The position numbers and the translations under genes are program-made. From the NCBI GenBank assembly GCA_037176905.1, contig JBBBWG010004669.1, positions 36,848 to 100,847 of the forward strand: a stretch of 64,000 nt of DNA, given 5' to 3'. Each line of letters opens with the position of its first letter. The first letter of the stretch is position 1. This document shows, piece by piece, positions 1 through 12,500 of this stretch. Source of the stretch: Azolla pinnata (Eukaryota; Streptophyta; Polypodiopsida; Salviniales; Salviniaceae). Under the pieces are notes generated by a model. That model was not told where the DNA came from. It did not search any database and saw nothing but the letters and a program-made list of their open reading frames with translations.

Positions 1-1049
1 TTTTTTCTTTTCTTTTTTTTCGCTCGATTCTCTGGCGCTTCATCTCGCCTACACTTGCTACACACAAAGTCAAAAACCTAACCTAGTCCTTTCCCCATTT
101 TCCATTCTCATTTCTTTTTCAAATCACCACTACAAGTCTTTCTTTGCAGATCTGCGAGATTCCGACGCCATAGCCTCATCGCTTCAGTTCCAGAGAGCTC
201 CTCAGCTTTTCCTGACGATTGGCATCGAGGTGCCAAAGAAGATTGCTTTTGTACCACATATAGCAAGGAAATGGTTAGAAACGCAATCCACGTGGAGCCG
301 ATCATATATCAAAACGCTTTGAGCATCAGTCGATATACACAACCATATAAGAATATCTAGCCAAAAAAACCTGCATTTGTCTTCTAAATCCACCCAAATA
401 TGGCTATGGCTATAGATGATGCCAAAAAGAGCATAATTCTATGCAGATGCACATTGATCACAAAGACAACCATCTCTGAAGCTGGAACACAAGGAAAAAG
501 AAAAACAAAGACCAACGAAATCTATCAAAGATGCAATACAAAACAAATTGCCAAAGTAACAAAATTAAGAAGAAGCAGAGATGGTGTCCCATGACAGAAC
601 CATGCTGTTTTTCTGTTTACATATGCTGTATATATATATATATATATAATCTATGCTACTCATATTAGTACAAGAATCGTGCAAGAGATTCACTGTATAA
701 TACAACAGCATACATTCTATATACGTAAATAAGTATTTTCCAATACAACAAAGAATCTTTAACCTCGCCAGCCGCTCAAATCAGCTTTTTTATCTGTTAA
801 AACTACAAATTTTTCGGGAAACAATATTAGGAGACCAATCAGTCTACTGGGTTTTACAAATAATCATACACCTATCTGCGGAAATGGTTGGCTTCATGTA
901 ACACAAAAGCATCCGACCTTCTACATATCTTTGCAACTGTCTCGGTACATAACATGTATCACGAACCAGGAAAAAATTCATCCTCCAACAGGCAAAACAA
1001 CTTACTCTCAGGACTAGGAGGATATATTATATATGATCGGTTTACCTAG
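1..1049. other. 3' flank / probable 3' UTR of EH gene
   Basis: This stretch lies downstream of the stop codon of the minus-strand EH-domain gene. It holds a T-rich start (1-20), a short TA microsatellite near 631-648 and otherwise unremarkable AT-rich sequence. I see no recognisable coding exon. The part next to 1049 is presumably 3' UTR; the polyadenylation site cannot be placed with confidence. Confidence 0.5.
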
Positions 1050-4000
1050 TTAAAAAGCATTCCATGAATCTGTGCTGTGTCTCGGTGTCTCATCAAATGC
1101 TGTGAAGCCTCTTGACTGCCCAGCGGCCGCATTGTTGAAAGAATCAAACCTTGAAAAACTGTCCATTGTCGTAGTACTGCTGAATGAATCAAAACGAAGA
1201 AATTTGTCGTGGTTTAGCCCTTGGCCCTGTGAGGCAATGTTATTATGAAGAGGTGTACTAGGTAACGAATCATCAAAAAATCCCTGGGCAGAGGGGAATC
1301 GGTTGAACGAGGAGTTGTTAAGAGGCGTGCTTGGAACAGAGTTATCAAAAAACACGGATGTTTCTTTCGTGCGTATAGGTCCAAATGATGGAAAATCTTC
1401 TTGAAGCTTATTTCTTTGCCCAGAACTTGATAATCTATCGAATGGATCAGTATATCCAAAGGTGGCATCTGCAGAGTTCTTGTCAAATGCAAAGGCTGAC
1501 TTTTCAGAAACCTGCATCCCAATAGCAGTTGGTGAAGGAATTCAAAGCAGAAACAAGGAAAATTATACTTCTTGATCTTAACATTTTCTTAAAGATCTCT
1601 CGTCGACCATCTCTGAAACATCATCCTAGTATTAAACAATTATTGATATGCATGGAAAATACCTCAGTTGTTGAAGAAACATCAGTCCTACTCCAAGAAT
1701 CATTCGAATCGGTATCATCACTCCTATGGTGACTAAATGCAGAAGCCCAATCACCTCCATTTACAGTAAAAGCATCGCTCTCTGAAGCTTCTTCATTTCT
1801 ATTACAGGAAATAAGAGGAAAAACAGTTTTGAGTATGGTTTCTCCGAAAACAGACTCTTTGGAAGAAATCAACATCCCAAATAAATGTTGGATTGAGGTA
1901 AACATACATACACAAACATAAACACATATAGATGCATGAAACGAAATACAGTGTACCTCTCTAACTCTGTTTCTGTGGTGAAGATGCCAGATTCGGAGTG
2001 TCCTGGATGAGAGGGAAATTCTTCCTTTGGACTAGCATCGCCATTTGTGCTCAAATTATCCTGGTCTGGTGCCTGCTTTTTATTAGGTGTACTCTCTTCT
2101 TTTTGTACTTCCGTGTCCACTGTGGAAGAATGGCGCTCATCGCTATGTTGGGCATCCTCCTCGTCCCAAGCTGCTGGAGCTTTCGGCTTAGCTGCATCAC
2201 TTCCAGCAGTTCCTTCCTCCGTAAATTCTTGAACATATGTGAACCCTGAGTGGTGGCCAAAAAATCAATGAAAGATGTGACACGTATTTGTGTTCTTGTA
2301 TCAACTCTTTAAGGGCCAATTTCCCGTAATATTGCATACACAAAAACATACCTTCATCTTCAAACTTGTCCCAGTCCTCATCCCACTGTGCCGCATTTTC
2401 TTGCATCCCTGGTTGCCATCCTGAAAGCACAGAAAGATGTAAAACCCTGCATGGATATTATTTACTGAACTGAACTTCAGAGTGAGGCCTCTAAAAACTA
2501 ACCATAAGGTAGCTCAAGAAGACGTGTTGGCTTGATTTTTAAACCAAACTGTTTACATTTCGCATTTAATGCTTTTGTTAACTCATCCAAATCATTGTGT
2601 AGCCTGTCTGCACGAGCCTGCAAACACAACACTATCAATTTTGTTACTAAATTTTACAAGGCTAGTAGACAAGCCCAGTGCATGCATACTAATACAGTAA
2701 AATCCGTCTCAGAAAGCTTACTCCACAAATACGACAATCAATATTCTCAAAAACGTATGGTTGCTTCATCAAAGACCCCATACAAAGTAGAGGCAGACAG
2801 TGCCAAAGAATTCCACCTGAAGTAAAGCATTGGTATCGCCACTCTGCTCCATCCTAATTATTGCATTGTAAAGTTCTGACCTCCTCTCCTGGTAACGACT
2901 GAGAATTAGAAATCAACAATGAATGATGGGCTAAACATCATGCCACTTGATTACCTGAATATCACGGAAGGCTGCCTCATCAGCAAGCAGCCGTGATTGT
3001 GATTCTCCTGCTTGTTTAAATTTTTCCTCATAACGCTGCACCAAAGATTCAACCTGAAAAGCAACGCTGTTGAGAGCATGGAACCATCTAAGAGTTCCCT
3101 ATTGGATTATAAATAGCTAATGAGCATAAGTACTTTCATACAATCACTTAACATCATAAACAGTGTGATCTAATACGCGAAAAACTGAATCAGCTGCACT
3201 CGAAACAAATCAAATCAAAAGACAATGGCAACCACTCAGACAAACATGAGGACTACCAATGTGTTTTGACGTACACAGGGTCAGCTTTCAGGCTAAAAGC
3301 ATACAAAGCTACCTTTATTGACTTCATAGAAACAAAACTTTGAATGGGAAGTTCCTTATCAATTTAACAGATTATCCACAATTTTGCTTTTTAAAAAATT
3401 ACCTACCTCCCGTTTATCGGCTGATGCACGCTCAGTGATTTCTGCAAGTCGATTGTCACATCTTGTCTTGAAAAGTACCTGAATCAGTAGGAATGGGTTT
3501 AGTACCTGAAAAGCATCTGTGGCATACATATGTTCTGATGGAGCTTTATTTGCATACATCTGATGCCATAACATAATGTATCGGCTCTAATACATAATGT
3601 ATCGGCTCTAATACAACGTCTGCGTCATAACATAATGCCCTGTCTTTTTAGGGCGTTGTATTAGAGAGGGCGTTGTTGTAATAGAGAGAGTAATAAATAC
3701 GAAGTAAATTAAACAGATGAAAAGAAAAAAAAAATATAGAAGGTAAAGGAAGGGCGTTATATTAGGAAGGGGGTTGACATATATATAACACCCTGTCAAT
3801 TCACTGTGTTCTAATAGAGAGGGCGCTCTATTAGAGAGGGCTTTCTATTCGAGCAGATACATTATATGTCACAGAAAAACAGAATTGAGATTGAAAAATT
3901 ACAAACGGGGAACACATTAGTAGACTAGTAGCATGGAGAATAATTAGAAACATTTTTCACCTCTTCTCTTAAGCAAAAGTGGATAAGCTATATTTCATAT

Positions 4001-7000
4001 TGAAAGCTGCATCTAAGAAGTATCCATGTTCTGACTTGGTGCTTTTACTTTTATACATATGCATGAAGATTGATGGAAATGGGATGAGGTTAAAAGAAAT
4101 CATACAATTTCTTGCATCTTTGAACGGTAGAATTCCAGTTTTTCTTTTGAATCCATAATTGAGTTCTCCAATTCCTGAACCTAAAAAACAATGATGGACA
4201 CCAACGAGTGTGTTTTTATACAATATACCACAATTTAGGAACTTATACACAAACGAGTTAACTGAAACTTTTTACGTTTATAGCCTGGCATGTTAGTGGC
4301 AACAACAATCAACTACGGTTACCATTTATAAACTTGGAAGGAAATATTTATAAAATATGGGTCACTATTGCAAACATGTTCCCTTAGTTGTCATTAATAC
4401 ACTTACAAAAGACAAGCTCAATGTGATTAATTTTCCTTTAATCACACTAATATTTCGAAGTAAACAATGCTAGTTACATAATCTATTAAAAAGGTGCACA
4501 CATGATATCAAATATTGCTAGAATAAGAAGAAAGAACCTGTAAAAGTTCATGAGATTTCAAGATAGAACTCGAGAAGTGGTTATTGAATTTTCTAAAGCT
4601 AGCTAAATGTAAAAGAGGTGCCTATTGAATTTTTCGTCCAAGTAAACACGCGTAAACTCCAGCAGGATAAATCTTTAAAGAGGGCCTGTACGAAAGTATA
4701 GCTACATAGAGTACTGCAAAATATTTCTCTTTCTAACATAACGCAGACAAAACGACATCTAAGAGACTTTCATTTAAGACCTACAAATGCCTGCTTTTTT
4801 TTAAGAATGTGAATATCAGGTGCCTGTTCTTCCTAAGAACATACACCACTGCACAGCACTTTAGAAACAAGAAAACTTCTAGGTGTACAAGGATATACCA
4901 TATATTTACTTTTTATTTCTCCTCATCACACATCCTAATTTTTGCATTTTATCGTTCTATGACTTTACAGAAAATGAATAAATTATTGGACATTTGCAAT
5001 ATTACCTTTTTCTCAGCATCTACCGCTTCCTGATGCTTAGTTTGAAGAGTTAATTGGTCATCAGCAGATAGCTGATTGACGTTATGCATTTCCAAAACAG
5101 GTGCCCTAGATTTTTGTGACCCATGACCATATGCATCTCTAGCTGGAGTTGGCACAGGGGGTCGAACTGATGCTTGTTCTTGTTGTACAAGACTACGAGG
5201 CTGTTGAAAGGGTTGGCCATGAATGACTGGGCGGAGTGGCAATGCAGAACCAGTAGATTGAAGCACACCTGAAATAATGCATGCAATTTAAACAAATTTA
5301 TCCAGAAACCATCAACAGAAAGTACCCAAGTTTTGCTTTCATCTCCAAATGCGCCACAACTTCTGTTATTTCCTCAATAGTAGCCAGATAAGAGAGAACG
5401 GGGATGAATCGACACACAACTGCACTAATATGCAATAAGAAATAAGGGTATGAGCTAGAACTGTAGTTGCTCAAACAGAACACACATCACAAAAGGCTGT
5501 GAGACAAGGGTCTGAGTGAAGGAAAAAGAGAAACTAATGAAAACACAGCATCTGGGAAAACATAGAAAAACTCAGGGTAGTATGAATCATTTTCCCATTG
5601 ACAAATAATTGAAAACTCATTTTCCTTGTTTAAACCATACTTAAAGAAGAACAGGGTAATCATACTGGGATTCTGCTGCCAAGACGAGGCATTATAGCTT
5701 GTGGACTTCTGAGCAGCTGCAATCTGAGCTTCCGAGACACGCAATGCTTTAATGCCCGATTCATCGAAAAAAAGTACAGGATTTATTGATAAGGGTAACG
5801 CTCGACCCTCGCGATGCCGTTCCATGAGATAAAGTGCCATACAGAACTCACGCAGAGACAGCATACTATCACGATCTTGATCAGACAAGTCCCAAATCTG
5901 CTTCAGGACCTCTGCAACAGAATGAAACGTCAAGTTATTGATGACATCTATTTCTCAGAGTGCCTTCATTTTGATCAATGTGTACATTAAAAAAACATTA
6001 AGAAACCAACCTCGAGGAAGGCGCCAACTAAGAAAAAGGTCCCGGGCCTGAATTCCGCTAATTTTCCCATCCTTGTCAGTATCAACTTCTGAAAGTATCT
6101 TTGCATATCGCCTTATAATGAGATCGGTGAGCTTGGGCCATGTCCTTGTTTCATCGGTTCCACTGCCAAAACCCTGTTCTTGCTGGCCAGTGTGAATGGG
6201 TACAGATTGGAGTGATCTAGTTCTAGCAATTGGTGCAGCCACAGGAAAAGTTGTTGATGAGGGATCTGGCCGGACAGTTGTTTGCACTCCCTTTGCATTA
6301 AACGTCTGGTTACCCATTGAAACTGGCTCAGACGCCCGTGGTGATGAAGGAATTGATGATGCCTTGGCTGGAACCGCTGTAAAAACATCTCCCCCAAACA
6401 GATCCAGCTGTGCATTCTTTGGAGAAGTAGCAGAATGAGCTGCTTCAACTTGATATGAGGAACTAACAGGAAGTGTGTCTTGCAAGTTCGAAGATACTTT
6501 TCCAAACAAACTTGAAGGTTGTCCGATAAGATTTGTAGCGGAAGAAGCTGGCCCAGACCATGATGATGACTTCGTGGTGGGCCAATCAGTTGAGCTTGTA
6601 GCTATAGCTCCATTGATAGGTGTAGCTGTAAATGTAGATGAAAGAACAGGTGTAGGTGGAAGTGTGGGTGGAAACATAGGCATATGAGAAGCTGTAGCTG
6701 CACCTGTAGGTGTCTTAGGAAAGGGAGAGGAAGCTACAGAAGGTTGAATAGGGGAAGGTTGTGCTAGGGGTACATTAGGTCGGACAACGTTCATAGGGCC
6801 AGCAGGATATTGAATCTGAGGGGCAGGGATTTGTAATGCAGCAGGACCATTCAATGCCTTTGCCACGAGGACTGGTGTTAATTCACGGCCAGTTTGCGCC
6901 ACAGTGACAAGTTTAAGTGCATTATAAAACTCCTCTCTTGAGAGAGACCCAGTTTGTCCTTTGTCCGCATATTGCCAAATCTGCAAGCCAATGACAAAGA

Positions 7001-8458
7001 GAGTAAATTCTTTTATGCCTACGAAAATAGAAGTCCTTCTGTTCAATCAAACAAAGTTGCTCATTCATAAGGCTTTTAATAGTAGATACATGATCTGCTT
7101 ATCCAATTCCGTCACAGAAAACCTGCATTCATGCACCATGTAAGCTCGTTTGCATGTTCACGAAAAGATACAAATTCTCTTTTAACAGCTCCACCATAAC
7201 AAACAGAAGTCCTCATTCATGAGTCCTCTTCCAAACTGATAAACTATTTGCTTTTTTGTTCACGCAGTTCAGTTACAGAAAACATCTTCTTTCATGCATC
7301 ATGCAGGGTTGTTTGCATATTAACAAGAGATACTTTCAATAGTTCAATCTTCCATGTTATTCTGTTTACTTCATTCGTTTATAACAAACTCCTCTCTTCC
7401 TTGCACATCAAAAGTTCTCTTTGACACATGAATAGACTCTTCTTTCTGTTTTATCCAGCTCAGTCACAATGAAAACCAAGACTTTCAACCACCTTAGAAT
7501 TTATCTTGCATATCCAGTTTTCTGTAACAATATATTCGTTCTCTCTTTCCCTTTTTACACACTTTGGAGCGAAGAGACTTGGATTTTTCATTACGTCTCG
7601 TCCCAAGACCTTGAAGTTCTCCTTTCCTATAATCAAGGGACCATGAGGATCTCCTTCCATATAGTCAAGAGATCTTGAAGTTTCCTTTCGACTAATAATC
7701 AAGAAAGTTCGAAGTTCTCACTCAATAGACAGTTTGAAATTCTCTTTCAGCACAGTAGTCAAGACAACTTGAAGTTCTCTTCCCGTAAAATGGTCAAGGC
7801 ACTTTCAGACTCTCATTACATACACTACAAAAGAAACCTTCCCAAGTTCTTTTTCCATAAAATAGTCAAGAAACCTTCGAGTTCTATCCGCATACAGTAG
7901 GAAAAAAAAGGGACGTTATCTTTCGCTCGTAATCGAGCTCATATCGTTTGCAAACTTATGAGCTAAACGCATCAAAAAGGCACAGCTGACTATGGTTTCT
8001 TCGAGGATGAGTTCGATCATAATCTTGAGATGAGCCCCTACAGGAGAAAGCTAAAAAAAGGGACTGTGTCTTTCCCTTGTAATCGAGCTCATATCGTTTC
8101 CAAACTTACGAGCTAAGCGCATCAGAAAGACACAGATGACTATGGTTTCTTCGAGGATGAGTTCGATCATAATCTTCGGAGGAACCCGGACAGGAGAAAA
8201 GCTGTTTTCGAGCAGATCATCAGTGGCATCCATGACAGATGCAACAAATTTAGGCATTTCCTGTTCATCTTGAAGTCAGAGGAGAACGAGCAGAACCAGA
8301 GAGGGGAGGAGAGAGGAGAGGAATACCCGGGCTAGGACATCGCGCGAGAGATTGGCTCCTTGGAAGAAAGAAACGGCTTCTTGGCCACTGATCCGGCCGT
8401 CGCCATCGGCATCTGCGCGCCTGAAGTAAGCTTCGAAGAGATCAGGCGAGGAAGCCAT
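1050..8458 (-). CDS. EH-domain endocytosis protein (EPS15/Pan1-like, AtEH family), 13 exons
   Basis: Proteins of this family are endocytic scaffolds at the plasma membrane; in plants AtEH1/Pan1 and AtEH2/Pan1 belong to the TPLATE complex. Exons rebuilt from GT/AG sites, 5' to 3': 8458-8327, 6980-6011, 5911-5666, 5268-5006, 4180-4106, 3478-3407, 3053-2955, 2888-2817, 2617-2503, 2420-2352, 2245-1957, 1798-1663, 1511-1050. They total 3000 nt with matching phases, giving 999 residues, close to the roughly 1000-1200 residues usual for the family. EH domain 1 covers about residues 5-100 (calcium loop DADGDGRISGQE; QIWQYAD-type tryptophan segment), a Pro/Thr/Ser-rich linker follows, and EH domain 2 covers about 320-420 (DTDKDGKISG; IWDLSDQDRD). 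A coiled coil spans about 510-690, then an acidic tail with a DPF motif (AP-2-type) and a WNAF C-terminus. The start gives MASSPDLFEAYFRRAD, the usual N-terminus. Family assignment is firm; which of the two plant EH paralogs it is, I cannot say. Confidence 0.93.
3572..3870. mobile_element. MITE-like element in EH gene intron
   Basis: The intron between exons 5 and 6 contains about 300 bp bounded by inverted ends. The left end reads ATAATGTATCGGCTCTAATA and the reverse complement of the right end matches it at 18 of 20 positions. The left end is itself doubled in tandem. The inside carries several copies of a TATTAGAGAGGGCG motif in both orientations. No coding capacity. It looks like a non-autonomous DNA transposon; superfamily and target duplication are not determinable by eye. 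Confidence 0.55.
7600..7900. repeat. Degenerate ~45-bp tandem repeat in EH intron 1
   Basis: A block resembling TAGTCAAGA..CTTGAAGTTCTC recurs about every 45-48 bp, with around six diverged copies. It lies wholly in the first intron (6981-8326) of the EH-domain gene. Confidence 0.6.
7901..8203. repeat. 150-bp tandem duplication in EH intron 1
   Basis: Two direct copies (about 7901-8050 and 8051-8203) share long near-identical runs, including AATCGAGCTCATATCGTTT and TTCTTCGAGGATGAGTTCGA. The duplication is intronic, close to the 5' splice site of exon 1. Confidence 0.85.
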
Positions 8459-8600
8459 GTCGAGAAGGGGAAACGGCGGCGAAGGCGTTGATCCTGGCGA
8501 TGGAAAGGAGCGATGGCGAGCATCAGAAGAAAATACACAGAGAGCGAAAGAAGAAGAAGAAGAAGAAGAAGAAGAAGACGACGCAGAAAGAAAAAAAAAA
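8459..8600 (-). promoter_or_regulatory. Probable 5' UTR of EH gene with (CTT)n tract
   Basis: Directly upstream of the ATG the minus strand is pyrimidine-rich, with a run of about a dozen CTT triplets at roughly 8547-8578. Pyrimidine-rich tracts of this kind are frequent in plant leaders and core promoters. The transcription start cannot be placed. Confidence 0.4.
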
Positions 8601-9595
8601 AAGAGCGAATGAAAAATGAACAAATTAAAATAAAAAACAAAAAGAAAGAAAAAGGGAAAAAAAAAGAAAATGGGAAAAAAAAGACAATATTAAATACGAA
8701 CAAAAAAGGATTATTGTTAATATTAAGAAAATAAAACCGATTTTCAAATTAATGAAATAATATGCGGCGGGGACCAAAAAACGAACAAAGGAAATTGAAA
8801 AGGAAATGAATAAAAAATATAGAAAATATTTATAAAGAAATCGAGAAAAGAAATTAATATAAAATATAAAATATTTATTTTAAAATGCGAAAAAGGAAAA
8901 TTAATAAAATTATATATATAATTAAAAAAATGTTGATGAGGAAATCGAGCAGAATTTTTAATTAAATAAATATATCGAAACCGGAAAATAAAAGCCGGAC
9001 GTAAAAGGAAAGCGAAACAAATTAAAAGGGAAAGTGAAATAAATCCGAAAATAATTTAAAATAGACCCACGGAAAATAATAAAAGGGGGGATTAAAAAAT
9101 AAACTTTTTATTTCTGTGAATTTCATAAATAAAACAGAAGCAAAATAATAAAAACAGACGAGTAGAACAGAAATGCACTTTAAATACATAACTGAAAAAT
9201 AGGCAGAAAAAGGAATTAAAATAAATAAATAGGAAATATATTTTTTATTTTATTTAAAAAGACAAATGAAAGGAGTTTGTTTTTTGGGTGAATTATAAAA
9301 AACAAAAAAGGAGGTCCTTGTGCTCTCAATAAGTAAACAGATGGAAAAACAAAAAGAAGGAAAATCAGAATTTTAAATAACATATTAATAAGAAGGGAAG
9401 AAACTAGTTTGGATTGTTTTTGACTAAAAACACAGTAAAAAACAAAAGAAGGAAAATCAGAATTTAAAAAAAAATATTAATAAGAAGGGAAGAAAATAGT
9501 TTGGATTTTGTTTTCACTAAAAACAAAGTAAACAAATAAAAAGAGTTGCAAGGTTTTTATATAGTTTTTTCCCCTTGCTTTTTTCCTGCTTTTTT
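8600..9595. other. A-rich upstream region with ~95-bp tandem duplication
   Basis: Very A/T-rich DNA upstream of the EH gene. Two direct copies of about 95 bp sit at roughly 9345-9440 and 9441-9538, sharing GAAGGAAAATCAGAATTT and AATAAGAAGGGAAGAAA. No coding exon seen. Confidence 0.55.
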
Positions 9596-12500
9596 TGACC
9601 CAAAAATATGCTCTTGGGCACTTTAGGGTTGAAGTTGAGAGGGATCATATATTGTCTTTGTCTTTGCTTGATTCAGTTGCTGCTTCTCCATCTGACTCCT
9701 GGTTCAACCTGCAATCAAAACCTCGATCGACAAACAGATCATACTTGTCGTGTTACGGAGACCAGAGTTTCTTTTTTTTTTTTTTTTCTGAGACTGAATC
9801 GGACCGTTGTACAATGGAGCGATGCCCGGGTTTTCGTTTCTGCCGCTTTCCGAGTGCTGATCAGCTCTGATTCCTTTCCGAGTGCCCCGTCATCGGTTAT
9901 AAAAGGATGCCAAAAGGCTCCATCGACGTTTAGGGTGCATTAACCAGCTGCATCTGCTAACTTTACAAGGGATATATATATATACACAAAATTTAGCCAC
10001 TATTGGCGAGAGTTCTCCTTCTGTTAAGTTATGTATACTGCTGTATGACAGATGGACGTTCCGATCTCGCTTCTGTTAGTTTGGAACTGCTATGCTCCTT
10101 TGTAAACAACAGGGTGAGGTTTGGATCTCACTTCTAAGCGCTCATTGGTTGTAATTCGTGGAGATTGGTCTACGATACATTCGTGGAGATAGGTCTACGA
10201 CAGATTGGATCTCGCTTCTGAGCTTCTGTCACTTCTGAGCTACTATATGCTACTGGCATCACCAGATACAATAGCGATTAAGGAGAGAGATGATTCTCTC
10301 TTAGGGAGATTGTTCAACATGGACCAAGAGGTGATCGAAGCACGGCATAGTTGGTTCAAATTCGATAGAAGCAGGATTTGCAGCTTGGGTTTCAGGTAAA
10401 TCTGATTTACCCACTTACAGTCACACTTGTCGTGTGATCTCATTCACGCACTCTAACTCGAAGTCCTGTTCTCGCACGCATGAGCCATAGTAAGATTGTA
10501 TAGAGCATTAATATTAGGCCATGTTTTTCATTATTTCGATGGTCAACGAGGGTGTATAGTCCATTTATCAGAAAGGGTTGTAAACAAAGCACCGCCATAC
10601 ATGCACGAGGGTTTTTGAATCATACTTTCTAAACTATTCCCTCAAGTAAGGTTTTCCATTTATGATTCCTGATATACATAAAATAGGGAATCCTCTCGAT
10701 CTGAATACATGTAGAGATATAGTTATTGGCCATTTGCTAGCTGAATTATATGGATTAGTCATTGAAGTATATCTTAGTAGCTTCATATGGAGTGATCGGG
10801 TTTTCAAGCATTTAAACACGCTAGCTTTAGATGTTTAAGCTTCTCCAACTATCAACCATATTTGAAGTCATACTTAGATGCTTAATTGAAAATTGATAAA
10901 ACAAGAACTTGCAAGTATTAATCAATTTACTTACTTTTCACATTTAGAAAACTTTCGATGCAATGCCTGGAAAATACATTACTTTCCAATCTTCAAATAA
11001 TGGATGTTTAAACGATTTGATGCATTGATACTTCATGTGATCAAGCCTTTTGGCATGTACAATGTCATTTAGGAATATACTAAGTGATATAATGATATAA
11101 TTGACATTAGATAAGGTGATTGCTTATCACAAAGTTGATTTGTGGCATTAAAAATGAATTTGTGAGATGATTCATTTTATAGGAGAAGGTAGCAATCAAG
11201 TAGCAACATTTTGCTAACCTTTATGGGCAAAGTAATACTAGCATATATCACACTTTTTTACATTTTTGCTCATCTATCCTTGCACACCGATTTCCGTATT
11301 GTGTATGAAGTAGACTAGAACAATGTCGCTTATAGTTGAATTAAGAGATATCGTCACAGTGTTACCTCTACTTAGGAATACTTGAGTTCTCAGATGTTGC
11401 AGTTGCAACTAAACTGAATTTGGTATTACGATTTCGAATTAGATACCGGTTGTATTCTAAACTGCATCCAAACTTTGTAATATATATTGGGTCGCACCCA
11501 GATAGCTGCGTCTAAACACGAAAATGCAGCTAATCCTTATTTTGGGGATTCAATATCTATAGTACTTGCATCACCTTATAATTTCTGTCTTTAAATATTG
11601 CATTTAAATGGTACACAATGGTTAATATCGAGAGTGCCTCCACTATATGCAACTGTTATATGTGTGACTATTGACGATCGTTGCAATATCCTGAGCTACA
11701 ACTTAGCACAACAAAACCATGTGTTTTTCGTATGCGCTAGTTTGTGTCTATTAATTCTAGGGCAGATTCGGTTAAATGTGGTGCCTTTGAGTCAATCTTG
11801 CATTTTGTAATGATCCGTATTCATCTATGGCCCTAATGCAAGCTTGATCACTGAAATTATTCTCGAGTTTTGAGAGAGTTAAGGATTCAAATATAGGTTG
11901 GATATAAAATAGAAGCGATCCCAGCATTCTTCATTTTATGATTCTAATCATCACCGATCACTCATGCAAACCTTATATAATAAATGGAAAACAATAGAAC
12001 TCATATCATCGTGGATACTAGAGAAGTTAATTGTAAGAGATTAACAACAATATCAATGGATATAATCAATATTGTTGCTGGGATAAATATGCACATAACA
12101 TTGATCACCTAATTACCAAAACTCCATGATCATTGAAGCTTTATATTTAAGCATACAACAAACTTAGAATTTTTTGCTTTAATTTACACAACCGAAGCAA
12201 AGATAATTGTTGATTAAAAACAATTTATGCATATTGATTCTCACAGGACTTGGGCGATATAACTGAGCTTAACATCTAATATCTTCACTGTCTTCTCGAT
12301 TCGACTTTGAAGGAAATCATAATTAAGCTGGGATCACCCAAACTTGCCATTAAATTTCTGTTTAATAGCATTGTATAGGCTCTTTAATCCTTACTAGGAT
12401 GATTTACAAGCATTGTAAAGCATTATATTTTTAGTGCAGTAATTGATCACTGCAAGTATATCGAAAATACTTTTGTAGAAAAGATGTATATTGTAGGTGT

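Noticed and set aside
8276-8734. Poly-Ser/Phe and poly-Arg/Lys open frames
   Set aside because: They come from the CTT microsatellite and A-rich DNA in the EH gene leader; only the frame starting at 8458 is the true N-terminus.
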